This document shows positions 56,986 to 64,000 of a stretch of 64,000 nucleotides of DNA, one piece after another (the stretch's first letter is position 1; the number at the start of each line of letters is the position of its first letter). Origin of the DNA: Belnapia moabensis DSM 16746. GTDB lineage: Bacteria; Pseudomonadota; Alphaproteobacteria; Acetobacterales; Acetobacteraceae. A program made the translations under genes and the position numbers. The notes beneath the pieces are model-generated. The model worked only from the letters and a program-made list of their open reading frames with translations. It did no database searches and was not told the origin of the DNA. Where the stretch lies: NCBI RefSeq assembly GCF_000745835.1, contig NZ_JQKB01000001.1, positions 1 to 64,000 of the forward strand, given 5' to 3'.

Positions 56986-57231
56986 ATCCTGCCGCGGCAC
57001 CGAAAGCCCATGCTTCAGATAGACCTCGGCGGAGCCATTGAAGCTCTCCCCGACATAGGAGCTGTCCTCCAACAGGATGTAGTCGAAGCAGGCCCGCTCG
57101 AGACTGCGCGCCATGTCGAGGAAGAGAGTTGGCTGCATCCAAGTGGTGCCGATATGGCCGGTTCAGCTCTCGCCCCAGGCCTGGACGCTCGATCCTTACA
57201 GGAGCCAGGCAAGGTGGTACGGCTTCGGCAT
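56986..57231 (-). pseudogene. N-terminal remnant of an LLM flavin monooxygenase
   Basis: From ATG 57231, which follows GGAG, the frame reads MPKPYHLAWLL, TAA at 57196-57198, then GSSVQAWGES, TGA at 57163-57165, then TGHIGTTWMQPTLFLDMARS, LERACFDYILLEDSSYVGES and KHGLSVPRQDP. These are the first 80 or so residues of NtaA/DszA-type flavin-dependent monooxygenases. Two nonsense changes and a truncation where the permease remnant begins show that it is dead. The join points to a large deletion between two genes of one former operon. Confidence 0.85.
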
Positions 57232-57374
57232 TGCGGTGCTCCGCCAAGTGTCACGTCAAAGCTCTGCAATCCGCATTCCAGATGTCGTTCCGCGTGCTGT
57301 GCCGGCACCCTTCCGGTTGCCGTGCGTTGGAGGCGAAAGCCGCCAGCCAGGACGGCAGCGGCCAGACCGGGACA

Positions 57375-58097
57375 ATGATGATGGCAACGACTGATATCGA
57401 AACCGATGTGCCCTTCCATGAGAGCTTCGACAACCGCAACGGGGCACTGACGGACAACTGGGGCGCCGATTACTCCGTCCCCGGCCAGGTGACGCTCACC
57501 GGCAATGCCGGGATGATGGAGCCGGCGGAAGCGATCACCTCGGGCCATGGCTACGGCACCTATACGGTGACTGCGAAATTCGATGGCACCATGCCTGGGT
57601 CCGCCATCATCCTCTGGCCCGGCGACAACAACTGGCCTGGGCAGGAGATCAACCTCGCCGAGGTCGCCAATGATGGAAGCGGGCGGCAATACGCCACGCT
57701 GCACTGGAACAACAATGGCGAGGACGCCATCCGCGTGCATTTCCACGAGGGCGTCAAAGGCGGCGTGTTCCACACCTACCAGCTCGTCTGGGAACCGGGG
57801 CAACTGACTTGGCTGGTCGATGGCCAGGTGACCGCGATCGACCGCGAATATGTGCCGCGCGACTACGACCATGGCGGAATGAACAATGTCATCGGCGTGC
57901 TCAACAACAGCCCGGACACGACGCTGACGGTGACGGATGTGGATTACGTGCCGCTCGGCGGCACGCCGCCCGTTGCCTCTCCGCCGCCCGCGGCCGAGCC
58001 TGTCCCGGCGCCCGTCGCCGAGGAACCGATCGATTGGTACGCGCTCGCGGCCCAGGTGCAGGCCAATTACGAGGCAACCGGCGAGTGGTTCTTATGA
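57375..58097 (+). CDS. GH16-like glycan-binding or hydrolase protein, no N-terminal signal
   Basis: Protein of 240 residues with a GH16 (beta-glucanase) fold. Recognised segments are FHESFDNRNGALTDNWGAD, GYGTYTVTAKF, the active-site-like WPGQEINLAEV and FHTYQLVWEPGQLTWLVDG. The usual GH16 active site is ExDxxE; here it reads EINLAE, so the central Asp is Asn. After a Pro-rich linker the last 21 residues (58032-58094) match the tail of the CHRD-like protein. There is no signal peptide at the start. Three ATGs (57375, 57378, 57381) compete for the start. Catalytic activity is uncertain. Confidence 0.85.
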   Translation: MMMATTDIETDVPFHESFDNRNGALTDNWGADYSVPGQVTLTGNAGMMEPAEAITSGHGYGTYTVTAKFDGTMPGSAIILWPGDNNWPGQEINLAEVANDGSGRQYATLHWNNNGEDAIRVHFHEGVKGGVFHTYQLVWEPGQLTWLVDGQVTAIDREYVPRDYDHGGMNNVIGVLNNSPDTTLTVTDVDYVPLGGTPPVASPPPAAEPVPAPVAEEPIDWYALAAQVQANYEATGEWFL

Positions 58098-58104
58098 CCG
58101 CGCC

Positions 58105-59202
58105 ATGCTGATCCCGAGCCGGCTGCACGGCCTGATTGACTACGGCGTGGCGGCGATGCTGGGCGGGCTCGCCGCCTCGCGCAGCCTGCCGCCGCCGGTG
58201 CGGGGTCTGCTCGGCGCGGCCGGCGCCTATCACACCGCCTATTCGGCGGTGACGGATTACGAGATGGGGCTGCAACCGCGCCTCAGCCTGCGGCAGCATT
58301 TGGGGCTGGACGCCTTAGGCGGTGCGGCGCTTGTCGGCGCCGGGCTCGCCATGCGGCAACAGCCGGGCGCGGCGCGGGCGCTGCTTATCGGCCTCGGCCT
58401 CACCGAGCTGGCCGTGGTCGCGCTGAGCGAGGATCGGGCGGCGAGCGGCCCTCGCTTGCTCGGCACCGAGGCGCCGCCCGGCTACCCGCCGCTCGACGTG
58501 CCGAAGCCGGTGGCGGAAGGCGTTTATATCGTCGACAGCCTGATGGACGGCCCGCTCGGCATGCAGCTGCCGGTGCGGATGACGGTGCTGCGCCTACCCG
58601 ATGGCAGCTTGCTGCTGCATTCGCCAACGCGTTTCTCGCCCGCGCTCGGTGAGGCGATCGCCGCCCTTGGCCCGGTGCGGCACTTGGTCGCGCCAAATAT
58701 TGCGCATTGGACTTTCCTCGAAGCCTGGCAGGGCGCCTGTCCGCAGGCGGTGACCTGGGCCGCGCCCGGCCTCCGCGAGCGCGGCCAGGTACGGCGCAGC
58801 CGGGTGCGGCTCGACTACGATCTGCGCCCGAGCCCTCCGGCCGCCTGGGGCGGCGCCATCACCCTGGTCACCGTGCCCGGAGGGATGGGCTTCCAGGAGG
58901 TCGCCCTGTTCCATGAGCCGAGCCGGACGTTGGTGCTGACCGACTTGGTGCTGAACCTCGAGGCGCCGCGCCTGCCCGCGCTGCTGCGGCCCGTCGCCCG
59001 CCTCTTCGGCAGCTTGGCGCCGGATGGGATGCCGCCGCCCTATCTCCGCGCCGTCATCCGCTGGCGACGCCAGGCCGCAAGCCGGGCCGCCGAGCGGCTG
59101 CTGGCCCTGGAGCCGGACCGGGTGATCTTCGCCCATGGCCGCTGGTTCGAGCAGTACGGCACCACGGCGCTGCGCCGCTCGCTGCGCTGGCTTCTCGGTT
59201 GA
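58105..59202 (+). CDS. Membrane-segment plus DUF4336 protein
   Basis: Protein of 365 residues starting eight bases after the GH16-like gene. The first 125 or so residues contain hydrophobic stretches (DYGVAAMLGGLAASRS, LDALGGAALVGAGLA). From about 135 there is a DUF4336 domain (VAEGVYIVDSLMDGPLGMQL, LPDGSLLLHSPT, HLVAPNIAHWTFLEAW), a metallo-beta-lactamase-like fold whose catalytic role is unknown. The two parts look like a real fusion, since the frame is unbroken. Confidence 0.85.
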   Translation: MLIPSRLHGLIDYGVAAMLGGLAASRSLPPPVRGLLGAAGAYHTAYSAVTDYEMGLQPRLSLRQHLGLDALGGAALVGAGLAMRQQPGAARALLIGLGLTELAVVALSEDRAASGPRLLGTEAPPGYPPLDVPKPVAEGVYIVDSLMDGPLGMQLPVRMTVLRLPDGSLLLHSPTRFSPALGEAIAALGPVRHLVAPNIAHWTFLEAWQGACPQAVTWAAPGLRERGQVRRSRVRLDYDLRPSPPAAWGGAITLVTVPGGMGFQEVALFHEPSRTLVLTDLVLNLEAPRLPALLRPVARLFGSLAPDGMPPPYLRAVIRWRRQAASRAAERLLALEPDRVIFAHGRWFEQYGTTALRRSLRWLLG

Positions 59203-59683
59203 TGCGCGGCGGCCGCCTGCTCGCCATGCTCAACTTGGCGACGGCGGTGAACGGGCTGCTAATGACTGGAACCGCACACATCTCTTCAATCCGCGCTGGC
59301 CGCCCGCGCGCTTCCATGATGCGATGACGATCAGCTTCGGCCTCCTGCTCGGCGGGCTTGGCCTGCATGCGCTGCGGCAGGGCGATGCGCACGGTGCGGC
59401 GCTTGGCCCGGCGCTGTTCTTTGGCGCACAGCTCTCGGCCTTCGCCTATCCGGGAGCACGGGGCATCGAGTCGGAGTTTTCCTGGCTGGCGCCGCGGCTT
59501 GGCCCGATCCGGCTGAACGAGGCACCTATCGCCCTTGCCATGCTTGGCCTCACCGCCGTCGGCTATGCTCAGGCCGCCATGTTGTCGAGCAGCCGCACGC
59601 CGCCGAGCCGGGCGGCGGCGATCAGCCGGCCGGGCGGCGCCTCGACCTCGCGCAGGCTCTCCGGCTCCACCAGGGCGAGGTAG
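59202..59683 (+). pseudogene. Frameshifted DUF6640-like membrane protein
   Basis: The ATG at 59202 overlaps the DUF4336 stop (TGATG). Frame 1 reads MRGGRLLAMLNLATAVNGLL and then drifts; near 59260 the matching sequence continues in another frame as ANDWNRTHLFNPRWPPARFHD, TISFGLLLGGLGLHAL and FFGAQLSAFAYPGARG. A one-base indel separates the parts. The final part overlaps the end of panC, which lies on the other strand. A sequencing error cannot be excluded. Confidence 0.6.
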
Positions 59684-60393
59684 TCGAGGGCGAAGCCGGC
59701 GGCCGCCAGCCCCGCCCGCGCCGTCGCCAGCGCCGCGGCGGGCGAGGTGCCCCGGGCCATCGCCTCGATCGCCGCCCGCATCGCGCCCGGCAGCGCCGCC
59801 GCGCGGGCGCGAGCCTCCGGGTCGAGGTAGCGGTTGCGGGAGGACATGGCGAGGCCATCCGCTTCACGCAGTGTCGGGCAAGGAAGGATACGGACGGGTA
59901 GGTCGAGATCCCGCACCATGCGGCGGATCACCTGAAGCTGCTGCCAGTCCTTTTCGCCGAAGGCGGCGACCCGTGCGCCGGTCTGCAGAAAGAGTTTGGC
60001 GCAGACCGTGGCGACACCGCGAAAATGGCCGGGCCTTGCGGCGCCTTCCCAGCCTTCGGCCGGGCCTTCCACCTGAATCGTCGTTGCTCGGGCGGGCGGA
60101 TACATGGCCTCGACACTTGGCAGCCAGGCGAGGTCGCAGCCGGCCTCGCGCAGCATGGCCAAGTCGGCCTCCTCCTGCCGTGGATACCGGGCGAGATCCT
60201 CGCCCGGGCCGAATTGCAGCGGGTTGACGAAGATCGAGGCGACGAGGGTCCCGGCCTCGCCTACCTCGCGCCGGGCGGCTGCCAGCAGCGAGAGGTGGCC
60301 GGGATGCAGTGCCCCCATGGTCGGCACCAAGGCGACGGGGCCCATGCCGTCGAGGGCATGGCGGAGGCTCGGTAGGTCTCGGGCGATGCGCAT
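59569..60393 (-). CDS. panC: Pantothenate synthetase
   Basis: Joins pantoate and beta-alanine with ATP, supplying coaA's substrate. It has 274 residues, with the HIGH-like VALVPTMGALHPGHLSLLA, FVNPLQFGPGEDLARYPR, GVATVCAKLFLQTG, the AFGEKDWQQLQVIRRMV motif and MSSRNRYLD. The start at 60393 is the second in-frame ATG of the reading frame, chosen because conserved sequence begins there; 60423 is an alternative. Together with coaA at 55.5 kb it places two CoA pathway steps in this window. Confidence 0.95.
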   Translation of the reverse strand: MRIARDLPSLRHALDGMGPVALVPTMGALHPGHLSLLAAARREVGEAGTLVASIFVNPLQFGPGEDLARYPRQEEADLAMLREAGCDLAWLPSVEAMYPPARATTIQVEGPAEGWEGAARPGHFRGVATVCAKLFLQTGARVAAFGEKDWQQLQVIRRMVRDLDLPVRILPCPTLREADGLAMSSRNRYLDPEARARAAALPGAMRAAIEAMARGTSPAAALATARAGLAAAGFALDYLALVEPESLREVEAPPGRLIAAARLGGVRLLDNMAA

Positions 60394-60471
60394 GCCCAAG
60401 GCTATTCCGTCGGTCGGTCGCATGGAAGCGGGCCTGGGCAGCCGAAGCTCGGCAGCCTGGGCGAGAGCAGG

Positions 60472-61353
60472 CTACCGCGCCTGCCCGGACTTCCGGCGCC
60501 GTTCGACCGTATGCGGGATGTCGAGCGCCGCAAGCGCCCGGTTGAATTCCGGCAGGTCGGCATCCTCGGGCAATCTGGCCAGCAGCATGGCCAGGAGGTC
60601 GGCCTGGATCTCCAGCGGTATGTTCTGGAGATACTCGGCGGCGAGCACGGTCCTATCCTCGCCACCGAGGCTTGTCGCCAGGGGCAGGAAGGTAAACGTT
60701 TCCGGCACGATCTCGTTGAGCGCCTTGCCGCTGGCCAGGGGCAAGCTAGTCTGCGTCTGGTCCGAGATGGCGCCAGCGGCGGTCAGGAAGGTGGCGCGGT
60801 TCTGCGGGGTCAGCAATGTCCTGGCGGGGCGGTCGAGCTGCCGGCCGAAGAATGGGAAAGGTCTGCGGAAGATCGGCGGCAGCCGAATGCGGACGAAGCC
60901 GCGCACCTCGAAATTCGGCATGACGAGCGGCGTCGGCTCGATCGGGTCGATCACGCCGAAGGCACTCGGCAGCACCGCGACGAGGGCTGTGCCGCCGGCT
61001 GGAACCGTGATCAACCGATCGCCGGCAGCCGGGAAGGGGGACGGGCTGACCGTCGGAAAGCGGGGCGTGAATACGCTGGATGCGAGCGACCCGTTCAGCA
61101 CGCCGAAGCGGTTGTCCGTGCCGCCGGTATCGACGATGCAGAGCGTATTGCCGGCCAGGCTGCGGAAGGCCTGGTTCGGTGTGCCGGCTGGCGGCGGAAA
61201 GATGACGAACTCCAGCGCATATCGCAGCGGCACGGGCTCGAGATTGGTGATCTCGAGGAAATATCCTTGGAGGACGCGGTCCACCGCCATCGAGCCGCTT
61301 GGGGCCGCAGGGGATTGGGGCTTCAGGAGCAATTCGAAATTTGAGACTTCCAT
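60472..61353 (-). CDS. Hypothetical protein, 293 residues
   Basis: GGGAGG lies five bases before the ATG at 61353. The N-terminal half is beta-rich (VLQGYFLEITNLEPVPLRYA, LEFVIFPPPAGTPNQAFRSL, then a Gly/Thr-rich segment) and includes a Pro-rich FGVIDPIEPTPLVMPNFEVR; the C-terminal half has Arg/Leu helices (LLAMLLARLPEDADLPEF). No signal peptide and no recognised domain. It is followed by panC on the same strand after about 80 bases. Codon use matches the neighbours. Confidence 0.8.
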   Translation of the reverse strand: MEVSNFELLLKPQSPAAPSGSMAVDRVLQGYFLEITNLEPVPLRYALEFVIFPPPAGTPNQAFRSLAGNTLCIVDTGGTDNRFGVLNGSLASSVFTPRFPTVSPSPFPAAGDRLITVPAGGTALVAVLPSAFGVIDPIEPTPLVMPNFEVRGFVRIRLPPIFRRPFPFFGRQLDRPARTLLTPQNRATFLTAAGAISDQTQTSLPLASGKALNEIVPETFTFLPLATSLGGEDRTVLAAEYLQNIPLEIQADLLAMLLARLPEDADLPEFNRALAALDIPHTVERRRKSGQAR

Positions 61354-61560
61354 GGCTGCCTCCCTGTTCGGCGGGAAGGGCCCGGCCTTTTGGTGTGTCG
61401 GCCTTGTATTTCCTCCCTGCCATCTGCGAAGGGCAGTAAGCGCTGCCGGTAATGCAATGCCGATGGCGGATTGTGCCGGTGATGTGCGAAGCATTGGCCG
61501 AACGCACCTTCCGGTGAAGTCCTGCGACAAACCGCATGGACTTGCGGGCAGGGCGGCGGC

Positions 61561-62757
61561 ATGGTCCGCCGCCTCATGCTGCACCCACTCATCCGCCTGC
61601 TGCCCGGCCGCGACCGCCGGGTGAAAGCCGGCCACCCCTGGGCCTTCTCCAACGAGATCACCATGACGCCTGCGGCCAAGGCGCTGCCGCCCGGCGCCGT
61701 GGTGCGGCTGGAGGGGGATGACGGCCAGCGCCATGGCACCTGGCTGTTCAACCCGCACAGCCTCATCGCCGCCCGGCGACTCGATCGGGACCCGGAGGCA
61801 GCGATCGATGTCGCCTGGCTGCGCGGCCGCCTGGGTACCGCCCTGGCGCTGCGGGAACGGCTGTTCGATGCGCCGCATTACCGGCTGGCGCATGCCGAGG
61901 CGGATGGGCTGCCGGGCCTCGTCATCGACCGCTACGGCGATGCGCTGGCACTCCAGGCCAATACCGCCGGGATGGAGGCGCTGACGCCGGCCCTGGTGGA
62001 AGCCTTGCAGGGGCTGGCCGGCCCTCGCCTCATCGTCGCCCGCAACGATGCTGCGGTGCGCGGGCTCGAGGGCCTGCCGCAGGAAACGCGGCTGCTGCTC
62101 GGCGAGCCTGGGCCGGTGCATGCCGAGGAGGGCGGGCTGCGCTTCACTGTCGATTTGCTCGGCGGGCAGAAGACTGGCTGGTTCTTCGACCAGCGCGAGC
62201 ACCGGGCTCGCGTCGCCCGGCTCGCCGCCGGCGGCACGATGCTGGATGCCTTCTGCCATACCGGCGGCTTCGGCCTCAGCGCTGCCGCAGCGGGTGCGAC
62301 GCGGGTGACGCTGCTCGACCGCAGCGCCCATGCGCTCGACCTCGCCATGGCGAGCGCGGCGGAGAATGGGCTGGCGGAGCGCGTCTCGGCGGAGCGCGGC
62401 GAGGCGATGGAAGCGCTGGAGCGGATGGGCCAGTCCGGCACCCGCTACGACATGGTGGTCGCCGATCCGCCGGCCTTCGCCAAGAGCCGTAAGGACCAGC
62501 CGGCCGCGCTGCGGGCTTATGGCAAGCTGGCCCGGCTGGCGGCGGGGCTGGTGGCGCCGGGCGGGTTCCTGTTCATCGCCAGTTGCAGCCATCATGTGGC
62601 ACCGGGCGAATTTGCCGATGCTGTTATCTGGGGCATCGGCCGTGCGCGGCGGGAGGGGCGGCTGCTGTTTCAGGGCGGGGCGGGACCGGACCATCCGGTG
62701 CATCCCTTGCTGCCCGAGAGCGCTTACCTGAAAGCCATGCTCTTCCAACTCACATGA
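61561..62757 (+). CDS. RlmI-like 23S rRNA cytosine-5 methyltransferase
   Basis: Class I SAM-dependent rRNA methyltransferase of 398 residues, close to RlmI (m5C1962 in E. coli). The N-terminal PUA segment is RRVKAGHPWAFSNEITM, followed by a central RNA-interacting part (LVIDRYGDALALQ, DLLGGQKTGWFFDQREHRAR) and the SAM core (MLDAFCHTGGFGLSAAAAGA). The catalytic loop is VVADPPAFAKSRKDQP. The ATG at 61561 gives a short tail before the PUA domain; 61576 is an alternative. Its stop overlaps the next gene by four bases. Confidence 0.93.
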   Translation: MVRRLMLHPLIRLLPGRDRRVKAGHPWAFSNEITMTPAAKALPPGAVVRLEGDDGQRHGTWLFNPHSLIAARRLDRDPEAAIDVAWLRGRLGTALALRERLFDAPHYRLAHAEADGLPGLVIDRYGDALALQANTAGMEALTPALVEALQGLAGPRLIVARNDAAVRGLEGLPQETRLLLGEPGPVHAEEGGLRFTVDLLGGQKTGWFFDQREHRARVARLAAGGTMLDAFCHTGGFGLSAAAAGATRVTLLDRSAHALDLAMASAAENGLAERVSAERGEAMEALERMGQSGTRYDMVVADPPAFAKSRKDQPAALRAYGKLARLAAGLVAPGGFLFIASCSHHVAPGEFADAVIWGIGRARREGRLLFQGGAGPDHPVHPLLPESAYLKAMLFQLT

Positions 62758-63146
62758 ACACCGGCCTGATCGCCGCCTATTGCCGCACCATCTACGAGGC
62801 CGATGGCGCCCGCGCCCGCATTGGTCGGCGCAGCGCCGCGGTCGATGCGCTCCTGCGGCGCCTGGGCACGCGGGAGGGGGCCTTCGTCACCGCCTGGAAC
62901 CCTTTCAGCCGGCGGATGCCGCGTGGCTGGAACGACCGCATGCTCGGTCGGCTGCGCGAGGCAGCGCATCGCCTGCCGCGGGCCGAGGGTGATGGCGGCG
63001 CCGGGGGCTGGGAGGAGCGGCATCTGCTGATCGGCGGCGATCCGCGCCGCGTCGCGGTGCTTGGCCGGCGCTTCCGGCAGGTGGCGATCGTCGCGGTGCG
63101 GCGCGGCCAGCCGGTGCGGCTGGTGATGCTCCAGCCTCAGAGGTAG
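62754..63146 (+). CDS. DUF3293 domain protein
   Basis: Small protein of 130 residues beginning inside the RlmI-like stop (ATGA overlap), so co-translated with it. It has the DUF3293 pattern: a variable start, then GAFVTAWNPFSRRMPRGW and VAVLGRRFRQVAIVAVRR with the end VRLVMLQPQR. Function unknown. Its end overlaps the last bases of the patatin-like gene on the other strand by ten. Confidence 0.85.
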   Translation: MNTGLIAAYCRTIYEADGARARIGRRSAAVDALLRRLGTREGAFVTAWNPFSRRMPRGWNDRMLGRLREAAHRLPRAEGDGGAGGWEERHLLIGGDPRRVAVLGRRFRQVAIVAVRRGQPVRLVMLQPQR

Positions 63147-64000
63147 CGCTGGATGTCGAGCGTGCTCTCCTTGCCGAGCGTGTCGAAATGCTGCGCGAGG
63201 AAACGGTCCGCTGCCTCCCGCCCGTAGCGGCGGAGGATCTGCAGGAATTCCCAGTCGCCATTAAGCTTGGTCGAGAGCTTGAACTCCCGCATCCGTTCTT
63301 CATCTTCGATGACGTGGAGGAAGATGCGGCGGTAGCGAGGCTGCTCCAGCCGTCCCGCATCCAGCAGACGCTGCACGAAGTCGATCGCCCGCATCTCAGC
63401 CATCAGGGAGGCGTTGAAGTTGATCTCGTTCAGCCGGTTCATGATGTCGGTGGCGCTGGTCGGCAGCTCGGCCCGCATGATGGCGTTGATCTGCACCAGC
63501 ACGATGTCGGGCGCGCCCCGCTCGTAGTAGAGCGGCCAGAGCGCCGGGTTGCCGACATAGCCGCCGTCCCAGAAGGCTTCGCCGTCGATCTCGACCGCGC
63601 GGAAGACATTCGGCAGGCAGGCCGAGGCCAGCACCACATCCGTGCTGATCTCGGCCCGGGTGAAGACGCGGGGCTTGCCCGTCCGCACATTGGTTGCCGA
63701 GATGAAGAGGCGCACCGCCTTCGGGTCGGTGCGCAGCCGCCGCCAATCCAAGTTGTCGTCCAGCACCTGCCGCAGCGGGTTGAACTCCATCGGGAATGGG
63801 TTGAACTGGTAGGGTGAGAAGACGCGGGTCAGCGTCTCGAAGGTCTGGTAGGCAAACGAATAGGTCAGGTCGAAGCCCCAGAGCGCCTTCTCGAAGGGGG
63901 TGTTGCGCAGCGGGCTGACGGCGAGCCGCGCCGCCACGTCGCGCCACATGCGGTCGAGGGCAGCGATCGCCCCCCGCCGCCCGCCATCCGCCAGGCCCTG
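63137..64000 (-). CDS. Patatin-like phospholipase (partial, runs off right edge)
   Basis: The 3' part of a patatin-family lipid acyl hydrolase, 288 codons to the window end. The visible frame (GLADGGRRGAIAALDRMW) continues upstream without a stop. The catalytic Asp lies in FWDGGYVGNPALWPLYYERG, the conserved DGG motif. The Ser-bearing GxSxG box is beyond the edge. Further segments (TDIMNRLNEINFNASLM) are typical of the larger bacterial patatin-like proteins. Role and substrate are not known. Confidence 0.88.
   Translation of the reverse strand, partial: QGLADGGRRGAIAALDRMWRDVAARLAVSPLRNTPFEKALWGFDLTYSFAYQTFETLTRVFSPYQFNPFPMEFNPLRQVLDDNLDWRRLRTDPKAVRLFISATNVRTGKPRVFTRAEISTDVVLASACLPNVFRAVEIDGEAFWDGGYVGNPALWPLYYERGAPDIVLVQINAIMRAELPTSATDIMNRLNEINFNASLMAEMRAIDFVQRLLDAGRLEQPRYRRIFLHVIEDEERMREFKLSTKLNGDWEFLQILRRYGREAADRFLAQHFDTLGKESTLDIQRYL

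Overview
The window is GC-rich DNA, with most third codon positions G or C, carrying an alphaproteobacterial gene set. Housekeeping genes include guaB, guaA, cysE, rlmE, purD, xseA, panC, coaA and a glutamyl-Q-tRNA(Asp) synthetase. Catabolic genes include two Tat-type ABC substrate-binding proteins, a fused TAXI-type TRAP permease and a dimethylformamidase-like protein. This mix suggests a Roseomonas-like member of the Acetobacteraceae; that placement is an inference from gene content only.

Positions 1-13,800 look like accessory DNA. They hold a glycine-zipper lipoprotein, a CHRD-like protein, a Zn/Cd/Pb-type P-type ATPase with a divergent MerR regulator and a clear shared operator, an MBL-fold lipoprotein, a SRAP (YedK/HMCES) protein with a small partner gene, a badly decayed AAA+ ATPase, a two-gene Lon-like AAA+ module, and broken vsr and integrase fragments. 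A large tyrosine recombinase ends this part.

Positions 13,859-23,401 form an integrated element with readable ends. A 20-bp direct repeat flanks it; the right copy is the 3' end of a tRNA-Gln(CTG) gene. The element carries its own integrase beside the tRNA, a polymerase-palm-like protein, a serine resolvase and a restriction-modification cluster (Vsr, C5 methyltransferase, Bpu10I-like endonuclease) that is visibly richer in A and T. A second integrase just left of the left repeat suggests a tandem array of elements at the same tRNA.

From 23,458 to the right edge the DNA is mostly core chromosome. Purine synthesis (guaB, guaA, purD) and RNA modification (RlmE, RsmB-like, RlmI-like, GluQ) dominate. 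Three catabolic modules interrupt it: a TetR / binding protein / dimethylformamidase-like unit (33.5-38.1 kb); an acid-sugar operon of a KdgT-like permease, a DUF1537 kinase-PdxA2 fusion and a DeoR regulator, with repeated TGCGCA sites upstream (38.1-42.3 kb); and a fused TRAP permease. At 56.5-57.2 kb a deletion scar joins the end of a PotC-like permease to the start of a flavin monooxygenase. A patatin-like gene runs off the right edge.

The most unusual observation is a conserved C-terminal tail shared by two otherwise unrelated proteins 56 kb apart, a CHRD-like protein (1,067-1,801) and a GH16-like protein (57,375-58,097). Neither has an N-terminal signal peptide, which fits a C-terminal export or targeting signal.
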